Shown here in pieces: positions 1-33,520 of a stretch of 64,000 bases of DNA (the stretch's first letter is position 1; each line of letters begins with the position of its first letter). This stretch comes from Pyxicephalus adspersus (lineage: Eukaryota; Chordata; Amphibia; Anura; Pyxicephalidae). Location of the stretch: NCBI RefSeq assembly GCF_032062135.1, contig NC_092859.1, positions 90,677,263 to 90,741,262 on the forward strand. The letters are read 5' to 3'. The position numbers and the translations under genes were made by a program. The notes below the pieces were generated by a model that had not been told where the DNA came from, did not search any database, and saw nothing but the letters and a program-made list of their open reading frames with translations.

Positions 1-1080
1 GCTGCCATCATGAAAGGGCTAATTGGTTTGATTTGCCCCCCAGTCCAAATATTCATAGTGTTTTCCTTGATTCAGTGTGATTGTTAGACATTACTATCTA
101 AATCACATTTCATCAGCAATTTACCCAGGCTCCTGCATGGTTTTTATACCAGGTAAATGATTAAACAGGTTATATAGTTTAGGTAGTCAAGTGAGTTAAA
201 ATTAGTTTGTGCAAATACTTTACAGTTTGTTGATTGTATGGTGAGCTAAATATTTCATTCTAGCGTTAAACTTTACAATGATAAACTAAGATAATTGAAA
301 GAAGCTAATGCCATAAGTAACATAATGCTGTCAACAGAAAAAAAAAAAACTTTGTGCTGCTGCTGTATAATAAACTTCTCTATGCAATGCCAGAAGATTG
401 TGGCTGGTGGAAGGCATCAGCAGTGTGCTGTACATAGTTTCCCCTAAACATTGCAGCACCCTGCCTCATTCAGACCACACTAGGTTATGCCTACATAGGG
501 AACAAATCTTCTTTGAATAAAATAACTAGAATTCAATGAATAAATGTATTTAACCAGGTGCAGAAAAGCTGGAAAAGAAAGGGTTATATGATTCTCGGTG
601 TCTATTACCCAACAAAGCAGGTGGGCTCAATTTGGCTATCTGCAGCTTTTATTGCACAGTGAAATCAGAAAATGCTATTTCAGTCCTGGTAATGAGCTTG
701 TACAACTGTGAATAAAGATTAAGTAGGAAGTTATCTTTATTTTAATAATAATTTTAAATGCAACAGCAATGTAATTATTTATGCAACAACAAATGTAGCA
801 ACTGTTATTATTTAATTCATAGGAATTTATAAATAGATCTAGAATGTATTTCAATAAAACAAGTGTATTTTAGTGCATGTATAGACCTCAGGAAGGTATT
901 GTATCCAGCTGAGGATGCAATTCTAAATGCACAGCATATACCCAGGTATTGATATCCATCAAAAACTGCTGATCCAGGGAATATCGGATGATTTTTTTTA
1001 TTTCTTGTTGAATCAAATTGCAGCATATATTTGCCTTCCTCCTGGATCAAATGTAAGCTTGGTTTTCCAAATAGAATATG

Positions 1081-1082
<2 letters not shown>

Positions 1083-1116
<34 letters not shown>
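1083..1116. repeat. (TA)n microsatellite
   Basis: Uninterrupted TA dinucleotides of about 34 bases. Confidence 0.95.
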
Positions 1117-1120
<4 letters not shown>

Positions 1121-1439
1121 TACAACAATAGGATCTCTATCTAGATATCTATCCATCTATTGTTTAAACTTTATGAACTTGACTTTGTTTTAACCTATGT
1201 GAGCAAAAGGGAAAAAAAACTATTATCTGGTATTTAAAGAGTTAATGACAAGTGACACAAAATGTAGTGCTGTATGTGTGTATTTTTTCCCAGGTGATAA
1301 AAGGAGTAGTTTCCAGATGAACCAGAAAAGCATGATAGATGAGTAGTGCAGAGGCATGCAGTGAAGGTGCTGCTGTCAGGCAGGGTAAGGTAGGCTGTGT
1401 GTAGGAGGTGCTGGCTCTCTGGAACACATGCTCTGAGTC

Positions 1440-1448
1440 TGATGCAAT
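1440..1448 (+). promoter_or_regulatory. Consensus amino-acid response element (TGATGCAAT)
   Basis: The nonamer matches the C/EBP-ATF4 composite site known from amino-acid-starvation genes such as CHOP. It lies about 160 bp before a candidate first-exon donor (1609) upstream of SLC38A1. A 9-mer can occur by chance in 64 kb, so function is inferred from its position only. Confidence 0.3.
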
Positions 1449-1479
1449 CCTTTGTCTGCACAGTAGAGTACGCACATCC

Positions 1480-1608
1480 ATCGGGTACAGCTGCTTCTTG
1501 CCTGTCTCCTTCTCCATCTATCCCTCCAGCAAGTGATCCCAGCTCCCCATCTTTGGATGTACTGCCTAGTCTTCATTGTGGAACTACCTCAACACCTCCC
1601 ACACCCAG
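1480..1608 (+). other. Candidate 5' noncoding exon of SLC38A1
   Basis: C/T-rich, relatively GC-rich sequence ending at a strong donor (CACCCAG then GTAAGA at 1609). SLC38A1 needs at least one upstream noncoding exon, because its start codon lies just inside a spliced exon. The left border is arbitrary and there is no CpG island or clear TATA box. Confidence 0.2.
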
Positions 1609-2327
1609 GTAAGACCTTGCTGCTGGAGAGAACAGAGCATCACCCTTGTATGGAGCCTTGCATGTGCTCCACCACCCTGACACTTGTCTTCATAGCTGTC
1701 ACAGGGGAATGATTATCTTCTGAGATCATTATAGTTTATTATACTGGGGAAGGAGCAGATCAGGTACATGGTGGATGCATTCTATGTAGCATGGAATGTC
1801 AATCTCCTTGGACTGGGTTGTATTTTATGGCATGTCCTTCTAGAAGGGGATGGCATGTTCTGAGATGGATGTAAATAGCAGCACGTTTCAATGGCAGAAT
1901 GGAGATCACTGAGTGATGAGATGGGTATGTTATTTCCCTGGCTGAACTGAATGATCCATTACATGATCCTCAAAGGCATAGGGATGTGTGAGTCAAGGAC
2001 CACTCCTATTCCCATGTCACATCTAAATCTAGGGCTCAATACATCCCCACCACCACCTTCTCCTCCTCTGCCCTTCAATGCATTTTTCTATGTCACCCAG
2101 ACAGATTAGGAAATATTCTGCATCCATCACATGAGTTTATTACAAGATTGCTACCTTTATAGCATAATGACAATTTAGTCTGCTACCTTTTTGGATTTTT
2201 TTTTTTTATAATCCAAGAAGAATGATTTATTGATTGCTGTTATAAAACACATGAAAGTGATGACGAAGGCAGTTGATGACTGTCCTAGCACATGATTGGA
2301 AGAGAGCATCATGGATGGAGGTGGTAG

Positions 2328-2335
2328 TGACGTCA
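2328..2335 (+). promoter_or_regulatory. Palindromic CRE, TGACGTCA
   Basis: Full consensus CREB/ATF site in the region upstream of the SLC38A1 coding exons, within a mildly GC-richer patch (2270-2600). A TGACGTTGCA site lies at about 2580. No transcription start can be placed. Confidence 0.3.
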
Positions 2336-3053
2336 CAGCACTTCATCATCTACATATACATGTCTCTAGGCGTTTGTCAGCTGACCCCGCCAGTAATAGC
2401 AGCATCACACTCTGTTCACAATGTACTGCAAGGCAGCAGCTGTGACATTGGATCCTCCATGGCATTAAAAAGCTTATGCAAAGCAACAGCAGTGTGTTCT
2501 CTGGTGGGTTTATGTTCCCTTACCAAGACAACATTGCTGTAACGTGGGAAATTCCACTGCCATTGGTCATTGAGATGAGTGACGTTGCAGGAAGCATGGC
2601 TTCCATTCTCCATAATCCTCTTAGCACATGCAGAATAATCTTAGGTACTGATCTGCATGTAAAAGAAGCACAGATGTAAAATGACATCCCTCCTGGAGCT
2701 CACTGGGTTTTATTGGTATACAGAATTGAAAAAAACATCTTGTAAAGCATCACACCTCATACTAAATTATCATTTCTGATAATAATCAGTATGTTTACCA
2801 ATGGCAAGTGGAAAAGTCGTCAACCGCAACAATTTTGTTTCCAGCTGTATTTTTTTCAATAGATTTATGAAATTTTACAAAAAGCCTATGATAAAAAACA
2901 CTGTAGCTCATTAGTGGTGTATGATGAAAGAAGCTTCCAGTATTAAAACAATGCATTGTGACATACAATGAAATCAGGAAAAACATATGGACAACAAGTA
3001 TTTAAAGAAACAATAATGGTGGTTTATTTGCAGGTTGATGTAGTTGATTGGCT

Positions 3054-3543
3054 NNNNNNNNNNNNNNNNNNNNNNNNNNNNNNNNNNNNNNNNNNNNNNN
3101 NNNNNNNNNNNNNNNNNNNNNNNNNNNNNNNNNNNNNNNNNNNNNNNNNNNNNNNNNNNNNNNNNNNNNNNNNNNNNNNNNNNNNNNNNNNNNNNNNNNN
3201 NNNNNNNNNNNNNNNNNNNNNNNNNNNNNNNNNNNNNNNNNNNNNNNNNNNNNNNNNNNNNNNNNNNNNNNNNNNNNNNNNNNNNNNNNNNNNNNNNNNN
3301 NNNNNNNNNNNNNNNNNNNNNNNNNNNNNNNNNNNNNNNNNNNNNNNNNNNNNNNNNNNNNNNNNNNNNNNNNNNNNNNNNNNNNNNNNNNNNNNNNNNN
3401 NNNNNNNNNNNNNNNNNNNNNNNNNNNNNNNNNNNNNNNNNNNNNNNNNNNNNNNNNNNNNNNNNNNNNNNNNNNNNNNNNNNNNNNNNNNNNNNNNNNN
3501 NNNNNNNNNNNNNNNNNNNNNNNNNNNNNNNNNNNNNNNNNNN
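3054..3543. other. Assembly gap (490 N)
   Basis: A run of N. Content unknown; a noncoding exon of SLC38A1 could be hidden here. Confidence 0.99.
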
Positions 3544-6500
3544 TACTTATTTAGCCTGAATGTATCCTGCATTTGAACAGAAATCCTCCAAAATAATGGT
3601 TTTCAGTGAGAAGACTAAAGGGGACAGGTGATAGTGATACATTTGCCTTGTCTTTATACATACTTTTAGTTATGTTTGCTATAAATCCAAATTGACTTTT
3701 AAGTAAGAAACATAAAATGCTAATTTTATTTGAAACTTTGTATTTTATAGTGAGAGAGGCATCCCAAACAATAAAAGTTTACAAACAAAGACAGATAAAC
3801 AAACAACCTATATATCATAAACAGCAGCAGATTATAATTTATAAACAATATAATATGAAATGGAAAAATTGACTGGAGGCCAGTAATTTTTGGAAGTATA
3901 CTATATACATTGTGGACTAGGAGATAAAATATGGGATTGGAAGAAAAAAAAGGGAAGAGGCAAGGTATAGTGAAACTGATCTTTGATTGACTATTATTTA
4001 AAAGGGGGGAAAAAGAACTGCCAACAGTTAGAAAATTCAGCACACCTATAGTCCTGCTCATTCCTGGTAGAGACAGTGCCTGCACACACATAACCACACA
4101 TTCCTTTTGGCTAACAAGGCACCCATGCATATATGGGCATATTGTTGTATGGATAGAGAGTTCAGATAATACCGGCAGTGTTGCCTGTTCTGATCTGCCA
4201 ATCACTGAAGCATATAGGACAGAGGGCAATAAGAACTGTGGCAGGTCTGTTGCCTATGCTCTAAACCTGCTAGTAAAGCCTTTAAACTGATCTCAAAAGC
4301 TCATGTACACAAGTCTTCAACCACAAAAATTAAATATGACATATGTTGAATTTGCATGTGTAAGTGTAACTCCTGTAATTTTTATTACCTCTCATGAAGA
4401 TCATAGTGTTCATTCTGGCATGACAAAATTAGGCAACTTGTATAGCAACCAGTGAATACTTTTAATTAAAATGTAATTTCAAAAGGATACTTCAAGGTTA
4501 TCTTTTGGCTTTGTTTATCTACTTGCAAGGTCCATCCATTTTAGTGGTTTGGGTATTGTCATGCACTGTTGGGTATTCCGGTTTTTCCAAATAAAACAAA
4601 AATTCTGTACCTAGAAGAATTTGCTGTGACAATATGCAATGTGGATAAATAAACCATACGAATTTCCAACAAAAGCAAATAAGTCAATGTTAGGCCTTTC
4701 AAGTATTGTCTCATTTCTTGTACCAGGTATGGATTTCCTTGTGCTACACTGCATAAGGTGAACCTTTGTATATATGAGTTTTCGATTCACTTTAAAACAT
4801 GTTGGCTGCTTCCTCCTCATTGTAAATCTCAACTTCTCATCTCACTCTGGTGCAACACAGCCTTTCAATGAAAAGGTCCCAGCACCAACCTGCAAATACT
4901 GTGCATGTGCTCTAATCACCTAGTTTCCTGAGGCTTGGTAAGTAATAATGGTGGCTCCAGCTATCCTAAGGAATACAGCACCATTCTTATGAGATGAGCA
5001 ATAGACTAAGGACCCAGCTAGGATTTATTTCACTGCAAAGGTTGTACGCCAATGGCAGGGCTCTGAAGCTGAGTTAATGGTCAGTATTTAACTATTTTGA
5101 ATACTGCAGGGAGCGAGAAGACGTAAAGGGCAATTCATAAGACTTATGTCTCCCCCAGACATTTAATTAAACAAAAGTAGTCCTATAACATAATATATGC
5201 AAACATGTATATATTTATATTTTTTGTAGTTGTTAACACTACTGTGTCTTGTGGTTTTTAGTTTAAGAGCGACTTTTTTATGACCTGACCTGATGGGACA
5301 GCTCTTTTTACCCAGACAGGAAGTGATAAAATCTTTCCAAATGAACCTCCACTGCAGTAAAACATGACAGGAATTCTAATTATTTGCATATTTACACTGC
5401 AGCATATTGTATGCATGTTATTTACCTGTAACTCGTCTTTTGTGCGACACCCAAAAGCTCTGAGACGGCACTGCCATCTTGGATGTGGTGTCAGTGGTCT
5501 CCACAGACTTACAGCTCTTTCATTGGCAGCTTTATGAAAGGTTTTGTAGGGAGATGAGGAAAATAGCAAAGGAGCTGGCCCATCAAGGAGAGTAATTGGT
5601 CATGCTAGCAAGTTATGAATTTGGTCCTGCTAATGTAGCAAGTTCAAGGGCATATTGCAAAAAACATTGCAAGTAAACACCTTATGCCTCACTGCCATGC
5701 ACTTTTGTGCATCTGTCCCCCATAAATCCTCTTCTGTAAGTCGTGCATACACCGACAACTCATCAACAGCTCATTAGAGAAAAGTGAGGCTCCTTCTGCT
5801 CTGCAAGGACTAAATACTTGTTTAAGTCTAGGGTAGCTGTAAAAGCCAATTTCGTTGGCCACATCCCTTACTTTCTCAGCCAGAATGCTTTTTTTGTGCC
5901 ATGTACATTTGTTGTATAGGCTGATTTTCAAATAAATGTAAAAAGTACATTCACAATGCATGCAATGCAATACATTCACAAGGCCAGGAATGCTAAAACA
6001 ATAGTTTCACTTTGTTTCTGTTTCCACCTTTTCTGTGCTCCCCTCCTATTCGCAGGCCATTGAAGAAAGGAAATCTGCATAACCAAGAAATTGGTTTGCA
6101 CAGTTTTGCTATTAGGTTAGAATCATGTCCAGAGGCAAATATGCAGGCTACTATTGCTAAACCTCTCCTAAAAATTCTAGTTGTCTGGTTCCCAGCCTGC
6201 CTGGTAATTAGTCACAGACTTAATTAACCTGCAGATAAGTGGATCTGATTTTCATGATCTGCATACTAGTATTGATGTTGGTGGCCTAAAATACTAGACA
6301 GGCAACTTTTTTTTATTATTATTATTTAGAATGTGGCCAGCAGTGGCAGCTTCACTTTCACTTTTTCTCTATTACAGCTGAAATTATCTATTTATTAGCA
6401 TACAGTGAACAGATATAAATGGAAAAAAGTAAATATTTCAGTCCCCTGTTCCATAGTCTAGCTGCCTGATACATGTAAGTGGTTTCCATCGAGGTCTACA

Positions 6501-9183
6501 AAAGGTAAACTCTTAAATTGGATCATTTTCAGTGTTCTGACTTTTCTGAGTCCCCCCTTTTTGTCTACCTGGCCTTTGTGCTATGATAAGCTGTCTAAAA
6601 GCACAGTTTGAATACAGTTAAATTGGAATCTGACTATTTTCCCTGGTTCAGGGCTGCATAGTTCTGAAATGTTGCAGAGGACTGTGGCCACATACCGCAA
6701 CAAAAAATCAAATCGCTTCCAGTTATCCTTTCTTAGATAGCTGTCCCTTAAACAATTGTGTCTATTACAAAACTTACCCTCAGCGTTTGTTCTAATGACA
6801 GTTATAACATTTTGGATTCCTTGTCGTTTCTGTCCTGGTGATAATGGTCATCAGGACCATAAGGGTAGTGAATTTCCCTAATGGGGATCCAGTCAAAAAC
6901 ACAGCTTTGACAGAGGTTCTAATCCTTTCCTACTCAAAACCTACATACATACACTTCAAATGTATCTTTATCAGAGTTACAACTTGCTATTTGTTTCTAT
7001 CAGCCATTCTCAAAAGGTGTTTCATGGACCCCTAGGGTTCCTACAGAGATTGCTAAGGGTTCTGTAACCTGTGGCTGATTGGCCACCCATTCCATAATGC
7101 ATGGTACTGGGGCACAAACCACTTAATAGAACATGCAGCATGACTTTATGTATGCTTTTAATTGTGTATAAGGGTAGTATGGTAGCCATCACTTTAAGGA
7201 GGCCATTATTTTCACTGGCCACTAAATTAAGAGGCTTTATCCCACTGACCCACAATAAATTGGTTTTAGGTCTGAAAGTTATTTTATGGGTTCCTCAGAA
7301 GGTTCATTAAGACTGATCTATATTCTTCCAAGTGCTAGTTATGTCAACCAGACCCCGGACAGCCTATGGTTTGGTGAATTCATACATAAATTGTCTTTGC
7401 AAACATGATGTCATGGTATTGCCTATGTTATTATATCAAAATGGTCATTTTATAGCAGATATGTTTAACGGACAAAAATCCTGATCAGTAGCAAAACTGC
7501 AAGCTGTTACTTCAGTATTCCTCAAGGCACTGTTCTGATATCTATGCAATATTGCAAGATAAAAATCTGTTTTAGTGTACATTAAAAGCACATATTTGTG
7601 GAAAGGTGAGTTGTATGCTCAACAATTCGGCACAAAATTGTTAATTTGTATATACATTTTAAAAAAAAAAACATTTGAAATACTTTTTATTAGAGTAATA
7701 AAACTGAACATTCATTTTTATGGTATGCCGAATATATGAAAGCATTTGCACACTCCTGCTAGAAATGTATGACTATTGAAGAAAAAATGTTGTCCAATAC
7801 CCCAATTTAGCCATCTCTTCACTTTTTTGTATTAAAAAATCAATCAGCATGTCATTGTGTAAAATGTAAACCCTGATTCATCAAACTACAATATTATTTA
7901 GTACGTCTTAAACAGGCTTAAGGCATGCTGAAATGTCATTCCATAACGATGGTTAAGGGGCCATTTTAGTAAGCCCTATGCACTATTTGGCACTATCTCT
8001 AGACAAATTTAACTCTTATCTGTTTCTAATACTCATTACCCTTTTTAAAAAGGAAATAAAACCTGTAATTACAAGTAAAAACCTGTGTTTTTACTTGTGT
8101 TGCTTGAAGTTATTTGTTGTATTCATTTTGTGCTTGGCTGACATTCTGCGTTCACTAAACCTGGTTAAGGTCAAACACAAATGCAACTGATCCTTAACAA
8201 AATATTGAGCAGCTAATATTTTTCATTAATATAATTTGTAGTAAGTCTACTGTTAAGGTACCCCGCAGGCAGCATTTCCATTGGTGGGTGGTTCTTGGGG
8301 ATAAAACACTCTAACAAACAGAAGACATTGACAACACTGGCTATTATGTACCTTAGCAATGGGGGTCACTGCCAGTGGTTGTCCATTTAAGCATCAGCTA
8401 TGAGTGCATTGTCAAGGTACACAGCAAACCATGGCTGCCCACTGTGTGGCTTATTGAATTTTGTGCACACATCAGGGTTTGTTTTTTAAAACTGATCTGA
8501 ATGTCAAATTGATTTTGCAATGGATTCACATCCAAACCGAAATGCTACATTTTACAAATTTAAGCAAATGTGAGTTGAGAAGAACATTCCAGTGCTAACA
8601 TGGTAATTATGAATGCAGAACATGTAATTTCATGGTTAGCTTGAATGTTAGTCATGAGTGGTTACCTTTGACAGGCAACACACTTTAGATTGGACCCCTT
8701 TTAAGCATTCTTATTGTTCCCTTCCACATGAGTGTGTGGCTCCTTATCATTTTGACTTCTAAACTGTGTACACCATCTATGAGGTTAAATTCAGACAGGT
8801 ATCTGTGTATGATATTAATATTGTTACGGAGAATGGGCAAAAACTAATAGGGTAATAGAAAAAAGTGAAAAAACAACACATTATGTCACGTAAAGGAAAA
8901 CCGAAAAAGCTAAAAGACTAGACGGAGACATGGAAAAGAGATATGGATCAAAAATAATAAAATCATTTTGAGTTCCACAAAAAATACAACAATAAAGTAT
9001 TTTTATACCATTCCAATGTGATTTTTTGCAATAAAACAGGCAATGTAATATTTCCTCAAACATCCCTGGTGGGAATTACTGTCATTGAAAAACATAGACC
9101 TACTATTTGTCCAATCTGTAGCAAAGATTTTCTAAAAAAAACTGCTAATGGCAGTTTTCCTTACTTTAGACTGTGAAAAAAAT
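3544..9183. other. Non-coding DNA, probably SLC38A1 upstream or first intron
   Basis: AT-rich; no exon with family similarity was found on either strand. The longest open frame (minus strand 3726-4229) is hydrophobic AT-rich translation without recognisable domains. A hAT-like relic appears at about 7003-7305. Confidence 0.5.
7003..7305. mobile_element. Degenerate hAT-like non-autonomous element
   Basis: It begins CATTCTCAAAAGGTGTTTCA, continues with GGACCCCTAGGGTTCCTACA, and ends with GGGTTCCTCAGAAGGTTCAT, resembling common hAT-type vertebrate repeats whose ends read like TTCTCAACCTTTTT. Target duplications were not resolved. Confidence 0.35.
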
Positions 9184-9822
9184 ATACCGTACTTTTTCTT
9201 CCCCAAAACTGGGGGGGAAAAGTGGGTGCGTCTTATACACCGAATACATGTTAAATATAATAAAAAAAAATCATACTCATCCGATACCGCGATCCCGCGT
9301 TGCTGCGTGCTTCTTCTCCTCGCTCTCCTCCCGGCTGCAGCGCGTGTCTCCTCCTCCTCTGAGCGAGGAGAAGCCGGCACACGTGCCCTTGCGATCCGGT
9401 AAGCAGGCTGATCCAGCCTGCTTATGGGATCGCTGGGGTATGCGTGTCGGCTTCTCCTCGCTCAGAGGAGGAGGAGACACGCGCTGCAGCCAGGAGGAGA
9501 GCGAGGAGAAGAAGAAGCCCACAGCATCGCGGGATCGCGGTATCGGGTGAGTATGATTTTTTGGCACAGGGTGATCAGAAGGGGATACATTGTGTCAATG
9601 TATCCCCTTCTAATCACTCTGTGTCAATGTATCCCCTTCTGATCACTCTGTGTCAGAGTGATTAGAAGGGGATACATTGACACAGAGTGATTAGAAGGCG
9701 ATACATTGACACAGAGTGATTTTTTAGTATTTTGTTCAGAATCTTTTTTTTCTAGGTTTTTCTCGTTTAAAATTGGGTGCGTCTTATAGGCCGGAGCGTC
9801 TTATACGCCGAAAAATACGGTA
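9184..9822. mobile_element. GC-rich foldback transposon with terminal inverted repeats
   Basis: The ends are TACCGTACTTTTTC and GAAAAATACGGTA, with subterminal GGGTGCGTCTTATA at both sides. Inside is a very large inverted repeat, arms about 9271-9410 and 9414-9556 around a 3-base loop, rich in CTCCTC/GAGGAG. It is followed by five inverted or direct copies of a 28-34 bp unit containing GATACATTGACACAGAGTGA (9565-9720). No transposase is encoded. GC content is far above its surroundings. Confidence 0.8.
9271..9556. repeat. Long inverted repeat, arms about 140 bp
   Basis: TCATACTCATCCGATACCGC on the left is mirrored by GCGGTATCGGGTGAGTATGA on the right. The centre is AAGCAGGCTG-ATC-CAGCCTGCTT. 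There are a few mismatches, chiefly near 9300 and 9425-9440. Confidence 0.9.
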
Positions 9823-9857
9823 AATACTGCAGGAGGTACCCTCCTTCACAGGAAATG

Positions 9858-10434
9858 CAGTGGTACCTCGGTAAAATTCCGCTTTGGAATTAGTACAACT
9901 TTGTATAAGTCCTGTTTAGACACAAACAATTTTGCTTGGTAAACAAACTTTGCTTGGTATACAACCTTTGCGCTAGAACTTTTATGGGTCAAAATGTGTC
10001 ATAACACAGCGCGCTACCCTTATTTACGTCTCTCGAGACAAAGCCACGACTGCCCATGAGCGTCAGTACGCCGGTTGCTACCATTCAGTGAACAACCTGC
10101 GCTATAACTCTGTGAATTACATAACATTTCCTCCTCCTCCCTCAGCACCATCCTAGTAGGCACTCCACTCTTCTCAGCAATGTAAAGTGAGGTTAAATTT
10201 TCATTTATTTAATCTATTTGTATTTATGTATTTTAATATTAAGTAGTGTTTAAATTATTTCATACAGCCCCATCAATGTTTAAAATGCCATAAAACAATA
10301 GGATTATTTTTCATGGGAACGGATATATCATTTCTTTTTTATTTCTTATAGGAAAAATTTGTTTGGTGTAAGTCCGGTTTGGTATAAGTCCAAGTATTTG
10401 GAACGGATTGGAGACTTATACCAAGGTACGACTG
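9858..10434. mobile_element. Non-autonomous hAT-like element, about 577 bp
   Basis: The left end CAGTGGTACCTCGGTA mirrors the right end TATACCAAGGTACGACTG. Inner copies of the theme TTTGGTATAAGTCC also occur near the right end. Flanks GAAATGCA and TACATGCA are partly alike, perhaps an aged target duplication offset by the shared CA. It sits only 35 bp from the neighbouring foldback element. Confidence 0.65.
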
Positions 10435-12189
10435 TACATGCAATGTGTAAACAAAGTACAAACTGAAAGCATTGATCCAAGTAGAATGGGATAAACTGTG
10501 CAGAGAAGCAAGACATGCTATGGTTTTTAGTGACATTTTGACAGTGCTTTCTGAGTAGCACTACCAGGTTATTAAAATGTGAAAAACTGTTTACCATTTG
10601 TTCCTTTTTACTATCATATTCCGTAGCAAAACCACTTGCCAACCACAAAAAGGATGTTGCTGGCAGGCCTCTTCATAGGAAGTGATAATGCTGTATCTGA
10701 TGTTTGCACATACTTTTGTTGTTATTAAATGTATTGCCCATGAATGGAAATGATTAAAAAAAGCACTACTCATCTTCTCTGTAACGCAGTCCCCACTTAT
10801 ACTCCACGCTTACCCCTGTTTATGGTTGATTGCCCCCCAGCATTATTCAATCTACCATATTTCAGCTTGACTTAAGTCAATTTTCATTTGTACAGTCTTT
10901 GGAGTTTGGTACGCCTTTATCATGCATGCCTATGTGCATCATGTTTGTTTTCAGTAAATCAGATGAGTATCTTTGCTACAGTGGCCAGGATCAACTGTCT
11001 GGTAAATTAGTGTTTGACCCATGTAAAACAGGATTCTGCCATTTTTAGCTATTGTGGGGATTTTTGTTTTTTCTGATATTTTTTTTTTGTGCACATCAAC
11101 CAATATTCAGAGTTTAATCAGTGTATAACCCTGAAACCAATTAAACATGTTTTGTCTGCAAATGTATTCTTAGTAAAGAACATTTTGTAAAAGAGGCTTG
11201 TTAAAATTATGAGAAGTTATAAAATGTTTTTATAGATGAAAGGTCAACATCTTCCTGCTGGTGTGTCTGTTGGGTTATAACATATGTTCATTACAGTTCT
11301 GTGAACACACATTTGACAGCTTTTCCCAAACTTTATCACTTGAAAAAATGAGTACTCAGGGATTCATCAACAACCACAATAGACCATGTATTTTTAGGCA
11401 CTTTTTGCAGCGCCTGGCATTCAGTTGTCTATTGTTGTATATTTTTCTTTGTTGAAGCTTAAAGAAAGGTGAATAAATGCCTAAACTGCTGTAAATGTCA
11501 GCTGCTTTGGACAAAAGGGTACATGGTTGTTAGACGGCTGATTATTATGCAGCTGGGAAGTAAAAACTTCACCAATGGAACCACCCATACTTACAATTTA
11601 ATATAGTAACGCAATAGAGAATTTGTTTGTGGCTTGTTTTTTGGGTGGCCTCTAAATCTCTATAAACACTTTAAGATACATTTTTGTTAAGAAAAGAGCT
11701 TTTGGGGCAACAATATGGGTTTTCCTAATAAGGTGTCAATCTGACATTCCCTTGTGGGAATCAATTATTGCCATAAGGCACATGGACTTGGAAAATGCCC
11801 ACCAGGATTGTCAGATTCCCTGATTTATAAATAGAGTCCTTAGAGTACTTTTAGAATGACCAGAATTATGTTGGTGGTTGCCTCTTCATGGCTAATCATA
11901 TTTAGGCACATTTTAAAGAACATTTGATGTTGTTTTTTTTTTGTTTTTTTTTTTTTAAATGCCGTTTTTGTTCTTTTGGGGCAGATTTTTTTTTCCATAG
12001 AAACTAAATGAACAGGTGTCAGACAGAATAGAAGGGGAAAACCCCAAGGGGAACCGCATATGAAAACAATATGCTTTTAAACCTTAATAATGAAGGATTT
12101 GGGCAGTATATACACTTTTTGCTAAAAGCTTATTATGTTTGATTATAATGTATATTTGTATTCACAAAACTTTTTTTTTTTTCCTAAAG
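10435..12189. other. Non-coding DNA before the first coding exon of SLC38A1
   Basis: Probably intron. No exon-like coding match; several T-rich tracts (11930-11960, 12171-12182), the last serving as the polypyrimidine tract for the exon at 12190. Confidence 0.5.
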
Positions 12190-12261
12190 GTTTTCCGCTT
12201 AGCATACACAGAGAAAAATACATATTAAATAAAAGCTAGCAACTGGAAAGAAGCTTTGAAA

Positions 12262-33520
<21,259 letters not shown>

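Larger units (their letters stand above)
1..2327. other. Upstream non-coding DNA of SLC38A1
   Basis: No gene recognised. It holds a poly(A) tract near 340, a TA microsatellite (1083-1116) and the mildly GC-richer 1380-1700 patch with a splice-donor-like site. Short open frames here have no family resemblance. Confidence 0.5.

Noticed and set aside
2968..3576. Open frames of up to 202 residues across the first N run
   Set aside because: They are open only because N is not a stop; the flanking bases encode nothing recognisable.
3726..4229. 167-residue open frame, minus strand
   Set aside because: Hydrophobic AT-rich translation without recognised domain, splice context or conservation evidence.
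9132..9665. Overlapping Ser/Arg/Glu-rich open frames on both strands
   Set aside because: They are translations of the GC-rich palindrome arms, so both strands give near-identical peptides; not a gene.
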